A DNA stretch of 64,000 nucleotides from Eucalyptus grandis. Lineage: Eukaryota; Streptophyta; Magnoliopsida; Myrtales; Myrtaceae. Below the pieces are notes generated by a model that saw only the letters and a list, made by a program, of their open reading frames with translations, had not been told where the DNA came from and did not search any database. Below, piece after piece: positions 56,261 to 64,000 of this stretch (position 1 is its first letter; each line of letters starts with the position of its first letter). Made by a program: the position numbers and the translations under genes. The stretch covers positions 50,389,738 through 50,453,737 of the forward strand of contig NC_052612.1 of assembly GCF_016545825.1 (NCBI RefSeq), read 5' to 3'.

Positions 56261-57129
56261 TGAGGAAGTTGGAGAAGATATCTCCATTCTTACGCTCCCT
56301 TTTGTTAGTGATTAATCAAATACATCATCCCTTTGTTTGTTTCTTCCTTCTAAACTTAGACATAAATTTGGCTCTTTATTGTTTGTGCCCAAGCCATGAA
56401 TCTCTCCCCGTCAAATCCTTCTTTCTTTTGTTAATTTAATCGTGTGCCCATTATCTTTTAATTACCAAAGACCACACATATTCAGCCCACATTTTTGCTG
56501 TATCTTTCCTTTTTGAAGGCCGAGAATTATAAAGAATATGCTCTCTTGCTTTCAAAATGTTTCCAACTTAGAACATCCATGTGCTAGGCACGTGCAAGGT
56601 AGAATTTTATGCTCTTACGGGTCTATCCAAATAATTTATTTAAGTTTAGAACCTCTCTGCATCAATCCAATTATAATGCAATTTATATGGGCTTATGATA
56701 ATGCTCGGTAATATGTGAATTAATAATATTTTTATTTAGAGGTCAGGTTGACTCTTAATTTGCTACGTACTGAATGACTAAATATGACGCCAAAATTTAT
56801 GTTATTAATTCTTATTCGAGTTTTTTTCACAATGTTTATTAATTTTTTTATTAGCCAAGTTTTTTTTTTCAAAGTTTAAATGGCTAAATATAAGGAAAAC
56901 AAAACCTTTACCTATTGTCATAAATTTAATACGACCTTTCACACTAAAAAGAACTCAAAATTTTACTACTATGACAAATTTAACTAAACTGGTACAAAAA
57001 ATATTGCACAACTTTGTAGCACTTTGACTAAATAGCACTCTCGGGTATTACATTTATTCTCGCCATTATCTTGGCCACCTGGCAACAAATTGACTCTTTC
57101 AACGTTGACCGCTAGTGTTGTGCCTCCCC
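56261..57129. repeat. Tandem-segment block g, copy 1
   Basis: Collinear with 61736-62640 (TTTGTTTCTTCCTTCTAAAC, AATCTCTCCCCGTCAAATCC, GTGCTAGGCACGTGCA, CACCTGGCA). AT-rich, non-coding. A C12 run at 57125-57136 marks the junction with the next segment. Confidence 0.7.
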
Positions 57130-57136
57130 CCCCCCC
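57125..57136. repeat. Poly-C run at a segment junction
   Basis: Twelve C in a row, unlike the AT-rich surroundings and absent from the matching place near 62650. Confidence 0.85.
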
Positions 57137-58215
57137 AACTTCTTTTTAAAGTTAGAAAGGTCGTGTTAAATTTGCCACAAAAGTAAAAGATTGTGCTTTT
57201 TTTTTTTTTAATAGTATTTTTCCAACTTCTATTTGCATTCTAGTAGCCCTAAAGTTTGCAACTCTTTTTAACGGAGAAAAGTTGCTATGTCACGTAGACG
57301 TGGTTGGTGATTTTACACAATAGTTGGCAAATTAAAAAAGTGTTGATAAGAAAGGTAAATAAAAGTTTGTAAAAGATAAGAGGCTTTTTGGATTGCTAGA
57401 GACAAGAGAAGTTGGTAATTTTGAGAAAGAATCACACTAATGTTAATAATTAAATAAAAAAGTGTTGAAAATGCAAAACTAGTTGATAACTTAATTGGAA
57501 AAAGAGTTTGTAAAAGCTCTAATTGAAGTTGATAATTTTTTTACAAGAGTTGGAAGTTTAAAAAGTTGAGCGAGTCAAGTAAAAGTAGTGACTCAATAGA
57601 TTTGTTCGTGAATTTAAGGGGAAAAAAATATACATTGGTAAATGACTAAAAAATGAGATTCGGTGTTACAAAATTATTGGATAACCTAGTTAGAAAAAAA
57701 GGAAAAATTCACAGGGTTAAAGTGGACAATTTCATTTAGAAGTTTGTAGATTTAATCGGTGGTAAGAAAGGTAAATATAAAGTTGGTAAACACTTAGAGA
57801 AATTTCTTTTAGAGATGAGATAAGTTGGTAATTCTAAAAGAGAATCCAACAAATATTGTTCACTCTGGCTCTTTTAGAAAGATTATTGTTCCACGCGCAA
57901 GTTTGAATTTGTGAATAGCTAGTTGAAGAAGCATGGAATGTAAGTCTGAGCAGGGCTGACATGGCACTAGTGTACTTACTTCTCTTGTCTCTTCGTCGTG
58001 GGGACGGGACGACATATTTGGTACCCATGAGAAAATATTAGGTGCAGTTGGGGTGGCCACCTTAACATTGCACCAGTTCATTTCACGAGTAATGTGAGTG
58101 ACATGTGTCGTTTGCGGGCTCACATTGAAGAAAAGTTGCAAGTCCCCTCTCTCTCCTTTGTTTCTCTCTCACTATACTCTCTCTCTCTCCCCGAAACCCA
58201 CTTGTAGACTTCCGC
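57137..58215. repeat. Tandem-segment blocks a and b, copy 2
   Basis: 57150-57920 is collinear with 40791-42470 and holds the empty site of the hAT MITE near 57455. 57920-58215 has no clear match apart from GGGCTGACATGGCA; ORFs at 57834-58028 and 57860-58141 (minus) are unsupported. A CT-rich tract lies at 58145-58190. Confidence 0.65.
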
Positions 58216-59022
58216 CTTCTCTCTTTTTGTTATTATTGTATTTAGATTTAGCTTAGTAAATCCCTTATCCATAATGATTTCATTGGAAAATCTCCTGTTC
58301 GTATTCCTAGAGAAAGTCAAGTCAAACCATCATCAAGATGGTATTCACTCCCTCAATCTTGAGTCGAGGAGCACCAATTTTCTTCCATTTTATGCTTCGG
58401 CAGTGGATCGAGCCCTCATGAAATTAACTATCATTTGGATGTATGAAATTCCTCGGTTACAGTTTAATCAAAAGATTTTTATAACTAGTAGATATGGTGG
58501 TGCGATCTCTAAATCTCTCCTCTGACCCTTCAACTTATCACCAGTTTTCACACTTAAAATCAATAAATCCGAACTTATGGGATTTGTTTGCGATTAACTG
58601 AACTAATTTAGAGTTGGGAATAAAGTATATAATTATTTGCTATTGGCTATTTTAGATACTCTATCAGTCACGAGTTCAAAGTAAAGTTTCTCATCATTAT
58701 TGGTCCACAATTGATGTTAGATTTACTTACTAAATTACTAGTTTATATTTTTAAAAGAATTGGTAACGATTTTACAAAATCTTTCACTTTCACTGCAATT
58801 AATCTGCCATATTAGCTTCTCAAGAATTATTGCAGATTTATAAAAAAAAATGAGTAATGACTTTACCGGGAAAATGAATTAATAGTAGCTTTTAAATTTT
58901 TTTTGGTGGCTTTAAATGATTGGGAACGTGATTACCTCGACTGCACTTAAATGATACACTCGAGGTATAATTCAATCTTTTATATAAGTCTCATTTCAAT
59001 GCCCAATGACTTTACGGAACTC

Positions 59023-59050
59023 TCCCTCCCTCCCTCCCTCCCTCCCTCTC
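59023..59050. repeat. (CCCT)n microsatellite
   Basis: About seven CCCT units. The two paralogous places (45478-45492, 52598-52615) have fewer, so the array has changed length since duplication. Confidence 0.85.
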
Positions 59051-60088
59051 CTTCCAAGTTTCGTTCAAGAAGAAATGAAAAAAGTAATATTTGAACTTTT
59101 ATCCAACGTCCCATATTATGTTTAAAGTTTCAATTTGTACAATGTAATCTTTAAATTATTGATAATGTTCAATATAATTCTTCATTTTGCTCACATGAAA
59201 AACTAGATATTATTTGATGACGTGGTTATTATGATTAATTTGATGTTTAAAAATAAATAGTTAATATATCCATCTTTCTGTCCATCAACTTTATATGCTT
59301 ACATGAACATTTTATATGAATAATCCACATGAAGTTCTATCATTTGAACTTAATGGATTGAAAGTTATATTAATATAGTTAATTTGAATTAATCAAAAGA
59401 CGACGTTGCACATTTTCATATAATTTAGGAACTAGATTTGACATTTATTAATAATTCAAGAATCACATTGAACACATTAAAATATAGGGGCAAAATTGCG
59501 CGTCTAACCTAAGTGGAGGGATCATTTACGTAATTTTCCCTTTCTTCAACAGTTGCATGCAAATGGGTGACCACACACATCCATGAAGAATCAAGTAACA
59601 GTTGCATTGGGCTTTGGAACTTTGGTCTTCAAAACGATGAGGTCCGGCTCCATGACTTCGCGATTTGGCTAAGAGTATTTCGATTCTCGCGCGTGGACCC
59701 GGACGTTTATAACTTGCTGATTGCTTTGGGTGAGTAGGTAAAAGCAAGTGCTTGCACCATCCACTGCCTCTTGGCTGTCAAAAGGATGAACAGAGTGATT
59801 GCTTGCCATGTACTAGGCCTAAGAAACAGTCGAACTTCCTGTGAAATCAACGAACCTGTTTATGCTTGACGATAATGTTCATGTAATTTCCCCTTGGAGG
59901 CTTTGAATTTCATTTCCAGTGCAATTTCATTTAGGTAGCTGATGTTCCGATTGAACCAAATAACCAAATAGCTTTTGGTTTGAATCATAGTTCGAAATTA
60001 AATGACTTTTGAGCTTACATCCAGTCAACTGGTGGTTAGTTTTTTGCGTCACGCGATTTCGTTTGAGTTTTGAAGCATTTTTCCCTTC

Positions 60089-60220
60089 TCAAGCATTTTT
60101 ATCTAGTTGATGCTTGAAGGTGCATTGGGCTTCACAGTAGCTTGGCGTTGGTTCACATGTGGCCTTCGTTTCCTGTTAGCAATAAAATCGGCCATATTGG
60201 AGTGTTTCTGTTGTTGCCAT
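60089..60220 (-). pseudogene. Second copy of the small cysteine-rich ORF, with a stop
   Basis: Minus strand from the ATG at 60218-60220: MATTETLQYGRFYC, then TAA where the other copy has TCA (Ser), then QETKATCEPTPSYCEAQCTF and KHQLDKNA and a TGA. It lacks about 30 bases present in the 54376-54606 copy. If the ORF was ever a gene, this copy is dead. Confidence 0.3.
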
Positions 60221-60849
60221 TTTGTGATTTTTTGGTTCTTCAGTGAGGAAATTAAAACGTAGCCGGGGAAAAGAATTCCTGTACTTGTTATTGTCCATTC
60301 ATTTGACAAGGATTATCTGTCCAAATTTTATACAGCAACAAATGTATTCCCAATTTCAATGGTGTCAATATGAGGCATGTTCTATGTCAAAAGTATGGAC
60401 GTTTCCCATACGTATAAATTTCGACGTGTTGATAAGCAAGAAGATACGTTGGTAGAAAAATGATTGGTGACTGTTTCAAGCTAATTTATGAGTAACTAAC
60501 AAACGTTCTTATGAAATTACCAATTTTCTTATAATCTGCAAATGACCAATTTTTGCAATAACTTATAACTTTTATTTGCATAACTTATTAACATGTCGAG
60601 TTTACTACCTTTTATATGAAATAATCAACCTAAATTAGAGTGATTTACTAACTTTTGTCAAATTAAGGTCCTAACTAGTTTTGGATCGAGTTACTTACCA
60701 ACTTTAATGGCTGTTTTGTAATTTACTATTTATTCTATTGAGTTACCAATTTTTATTTGTGTATGTTAGCAAACTTTATATTTACTGATTCTTTATATAG
60801 CTAACAATATAAATGACTGTGACTCCCTAACTTTTCTCCTATTAATTTT

Positions 60850-61735
60850 ACATCTACTATGGGGTGTATTGCGACCTTTCCTGAGGTGAACTACCAAAAG
60901 GAGAGCTAATAGATTACTAAGGCTTAGCGCGAAGTATCCCAAGCCCATACTAATTACAACTTTGGGGTTTTGATTTAATTAATTTAACATGCAATTCGAT
61001 TCCCTTAAGAGTTGCCACTAATCTAGCATGGTTTGGTTAGAGACCCAAGTAAAATATGGGAGAACATTTTACCGTTGCCAGTCAAAGATTCAAGGATTTG
61101 GAGACTTCATTACGCTAGATAAATCTAATGAGCTTTTGGTACTTTTTCTCTTTATTTCAAGAATAATTTGCATGTAGTCTTGGTCAAGTTTAACCTTAAT
61201 CCACTAACATGTAAGAAATAAACATGAATTTGACACTCAATAAATCAAAGGGTAAAGAACCTCAATGTGTGATGCAAAGCAAAAGCGAAGCTTCATTATC
61301 ATCCAATGCACCTAGTGTTTCTGCAAAGTATCAACGAAAGACCAAGAATGAATGCATACCCTAGACATGTTTTCTAAATACAATGTTAGTTATTTTTGGG
61401 TTATTTCTCTTTATGAAAACTAAACTATATGCAACGCATGAGATGCAATTTTAATCTAGATTATGTCTACACGAATTCTAACTTGAAACAATGATATATA
61501 ACATGAACTTGAATTAATGATATATGACATGGTGGCGCGGATACAGCGACGACCGAAGCGACGACCGAGAACAGCATGCGATGACCAGCGAGGCAATGGC
61601 AGATTGAAGATGAGAGCAGCGACGCAAAGCCGAGAAAACTCTTCGGGTGTGAGGAGGTCTCGTGAATTCACCAGCCGTCTGCTCTCTCAGGTAAGGTGAG
61701 CGTTTGTACGTCTCGTGAATTCACGTGTGTGTGTC
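60850..61735 (-). repeat. Degenerate LTR-family fragment, minus copy 2
   Basis: Reverse complement of the 19540-20310 type: AGTATGGGCTTGGGATACTT at about 60945 (minus strand) and the TTTAATTAATTTAAC block near 60975. Collinear with 55245-56260 but without the SINE. It includes the GGTGGCGCGGATACAGCGAC stretch (61531 on), which here has an extra partial duplication (CAGCGAGGCAATGGCAGATT) between two GACCAGCGA-CAGCGACGC blocks. Confidence 0.5.
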
Positions 61736-62717
61736 CTTATAATATTGACGGAGAAGATAACTCCATTCTTACTCTCCCTTTTGTTAGCAATTAATACAAT
61801 ATATCATCCCTTTGTCTGTTTCTTCCTTCTAAACTTAGACAAAAATTTGGCTCTTTATTGTTTGTGCCCAAGCCATGAATCTCTCCCCGTCAAATCCTTC
61901 TTTCTTTTGTTAATTTAATCGTGTACCCATTATCTTTTACTTACCAAAGACCTCATATATTCAGCCCACACATTTGCCGTGTCTTTCCTTTTCATGCCGA
62001 GAATTATAAAGAAAATGTTCTCTTGATTTTAAGATGTTTCCAACTTAGAACATCCGTGTGCTAGGCACGTGCAATTTTCAGCTATGTGGTGGTATTCAAT
62101 GGACTTGGTCGAATATTATGCTCTTATGGGTTTATCCAAATAATTTAGTTAAGCGCAGAACCTTTCCGCATCAATCCAATTACAACACAATTTATATGGG
62201 CTTATGATCATACTCGTAATATGCAAATAAATAATACGTTTGTTTAGGGCCAGGATTGTTTCTTAATTTACTATGCAATAAATGACTAAATATGATGCCA
62301 AAATTCATGTGTCAATAGGGTTATTAACTCTTACTCAAGTTATTTCACAGTGTTTAATTAATCTTTTTATTGGCCAAGTTTTTTTTTAAATGTTAATTGG
62401 CCAAATATAATAAAAACACAACCTTTAACTATTGTTATAAATTTAACATGACCTTTCAACTAAAAAGAACGCAACATTTTACCACGATGACAAATTTAAC
62501 AAAACTTGTAAAAAAAATTGCACAACGTTGTAGCACTTTGACAAAATAGCATCCTGGGGTATTTCTGTCCATTCTCGCCATTAGCTTAGCCACCTGGCAG
62601 CCACTTGACTCTTTCAGCGTTGATTTCTCCTGATATCTAGTGTTGTGCTTGACTGCTTGCTATGTTTGAAAAGTCTCGTTAAATGTGCCACAAAACTAAA
62701 AGATTGTGCCTTTCTTA
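61736..62717. repeat. Tandem-segment block g, copy 2, and start of the next unit
   Basis: 61736-62640 is collinear with 56261-57129. From about 62665 the text (GTTAAATGTGCCACAAAACT then AAAAGATTGTGC) restarts block a as at 57165. No coding region. Ends at the Harbinger-type element. Confidence 0.65.
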
Positions 62718-64000
62718 GGGCGTGCATGACAAACTTTCTATTTCTCGATTTCTCTGTTTCTCTGTTCCCCGGAACAGGTTTGGAATAAAAATCCGTTTGG
62801 TAACGCAATTTGATTTCTCTATTTCTGAAACAGATTTCTATTCCGAAATAGAGAAATTGAAGAAATAGAAGCTGAAATTTTTAACTTTTCAGTTTTAAAT
62901 AGAAATCAGAAACCGAAATCAAACTATATAAAAGAACCCTGCGCTTTCTTGCTAACTTAATTCACTCATGACCACAACTTCACAAATTATTGCTAATTTT
63001 CTTTTTCTTATTTTGCTCATGTTGTTTTTCGCATTTTTTTTTTCAATTTTTTTTTGATAACTTCCTCTTTAGAATGAAAGGCAATCGAATGGGTCCCCAA
63101 TTTTAAAAAAACGACCAAAGTTCTTAAATGCTTACTTAAAAACAATAGGGCTTTTTCCTCCTAGAAAAGGCACATGCATGGCCAGTTAAAAAAAAAGTTC
63201 TTACGTAATAGATGAATAAAAAACGTGTCTAGAAATTTAACTTTATTTTTTTACGGATTCAAAATTCTTGCAAAATCAAAATAATTAGATTGTTACACAA
63301 TTTTGAATTTTAATTCGAAGGCAAGAGATTCAAGAGAATCTCTTTTTTTGCTATGCAAGAGCCATTAAAGGTTCATTGAGTAACAATAAAGAAATTAGAG
63401 ATGAGCAACTCTACTGATTCAATTCGAGAATCAAAATAAACAGACCTTCCCCCGATTGGTTCCTAACCATAAACGTTACTTTAAAGTAGAATTCTTATAT
63501 ATTCCTTTACACCATTAATTTTATTTTGTTGATAATCTTATATAATACTAGTTTTTGATAAAATGACAAGGTTGTATAGGCGCCATTGATGGCATCCATA
63601 TTCATGCTTCCGCAGTACTTGTCTGAACCTACGTATGATGAGCTTGCAAACGATATATTGACTGAGGAGGGAAACCAAATAAATACGCTTAGGAAAACAA
63701 TTGCTAATAAAATGGTAATGGATAATAATATGCCGGAAATTCCATGAAATTGTATTTTCAACTTTTGTAATGTATTAGTATTATTTCGACTATTATTTTG
63801 TATTTGAGGATTTCCTATGTTGTTTTAGTATTATTTCGACTATTATTTTGTATTTGAGGATTTTCTATGTTGTTATCTAATCAATTTCTATTCCTAGAAA
63901 TAGAAATTTTGTTCTCTTATCAAACGAATTTCTGTTTCAGAAATAGAAAATTTGAGTCGTTATCAAATGGGTTTCTTTGCTTAGAAACTTATCCGGGGAA
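62718..64000 (+). mobile_element. PIF/Harbinger deletion derivative (right end outside the window)
   Basis: Starts GGGCGTGCATGACAAACTTT after TTA (62715-62717), the class target. Long imperfect terminal inverted repeats: TTCCCCGGAACAGG and TTTCTATTTCTGAAACAGAT at the left recur in reverse complement at the window's end (63920-64000), so about 45 bases plus the second TTA are missing. Inside, CIGAIDGIHIHASAV (about 63574-63620) is the first catalytic Asp box (GAIDGTH) of the Harbinger transposase. It is joined, after a stop, to NTLRKTIANKMVMDNN (about 63683-63730), resembling the transposase C-terminus. The catalytic middle is deleted, so the element is non-autonomous. Confidence 0.75.
63775..63874. 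repeat. 50-bp tandem duplication
   Basis: Two adjacent 50-bp units starting TTAGTATTATTTCGACTATT (63775 and 63825) with one C/T difference, just after the transposase remnant in the Harbinger derivative. Confidence 0.9.

Larger units (their letters stand above)
58216..60840. repeat. Tandem-segment blocks c, d and e, copy 2
   Basis: 58216-58560 matches 44690-45040, 58568-59290 matches 45048-45733 and 52147-52850, and 59290-60780 matches 52850-55240 without the Mutator-like element. The (CCCT)n run is longest here (about 59023-59050). Non-coding apart from the broken ORF at 60089-60220. Confidence 0.75.

Noticed and set aside
56016..61671. Pair of minus ORFs (56016-56243, 61456-61671) with a shared SSHAVLG-RFGRRC stretch
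   Set aside because: Both lie in the same degenerate LTR-like repeat; the shared text follows from DNA similarity, with differing ends and no known domain.
1..64000. CRISPR arrays, rRNA and tRNA genes, bacterial operon features
   Set aside because: None seen. Repeats here are dispersed or tandem transposon-derived, and the sequence is of plant nuclear type.

Overview
This window looks like repeat-dense nuclear DNA from a flowering plant, almost certainly a dicot. I found no convincing intact host gene, rRNA, tRNA or CRISPR. The evidence is the set of plant-type transposable elements (Ty1/copia including a Sirevirus-like element, Ty3/gypsy, an L1-type LINE with a C-terminal RNase H, PIF/Harbinger, hAT and Mutator-like elements, and a tRNA-derived SINE) in AT-rich DNA with many (CT/GA)n and (TA)n tracts. 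I cannot name the species from sequence alone.

Layout. 1-8.96 kb: a decayed copia pol (2.8-8.35 kb) is split inside its RNase H by a ~3 kb insertion (5.05-8.08 kb). That insertion is an inverted relative of the sequence at 1-2.5 kb. 8.96-11.5 kb: unassigned, GC-rich in part. 11.5-16.7 kb: a broken L1-type LINE with a poly(A) tail. 16.7-23.2 kb: mostly non-coding, with a Harbinger-type MITE (18.66-19.44 kb), a foldback and an LTR-family fragment. 23.2-27.9 kb: a minus-strand copia remnant (24.0-25.0 kb) next to a plus-strand one (25.3-27.56 kb), which is itself split by a hAT-like element. 27.9-38.3 kb: a duplicated host segment interrupted by a Sirevirus-like copia element (28563-38049) with 885-887 bp LTRs, GAATT target duplications, broken gag-pol and an extra env-position ORF region. 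38.55-40.6 kb: a unit repeated at 45.7-50.2 kb and carrying a second Harbinger-type MITE (39748-40515). 40.8-62.7 kb: diverged copies of a ~5-6 kb segment, carrying a hAT MITE (41102-41984), a gag-protease-only gypsy element (45830-48971), a solo LTR (48996-49437), a Mutator-like element (53309-54100) and a SINE (55509-55739). 62.7 kb to the end: a PIF/Harbinger deletion derivative cut by the window edge.

Because the host sequence is duplicated within the window, many insertions have an unoccupied counterpart nearby. Sirevirus, both LTR insertions at 45.8-49.4 kb, MITE, hAT, Mutator-like element and SINE boundaries can therefore be read to the base and their target duplications confirmed without outside data. 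The most notable items are the gag-protease-only gypsy element, a similar GC-rich core carried by two elements with different terminal types, two 'tail-only' micro-insertions with long target duplications, and an indel-heavy difference between the Sirevirus LTRs that may be sequence error. A small cysteine-rich ORF (54376-54606, minus) with a diverged, stop-bearing copy is the only candidate non-transposon coding sequence, and it is weak.
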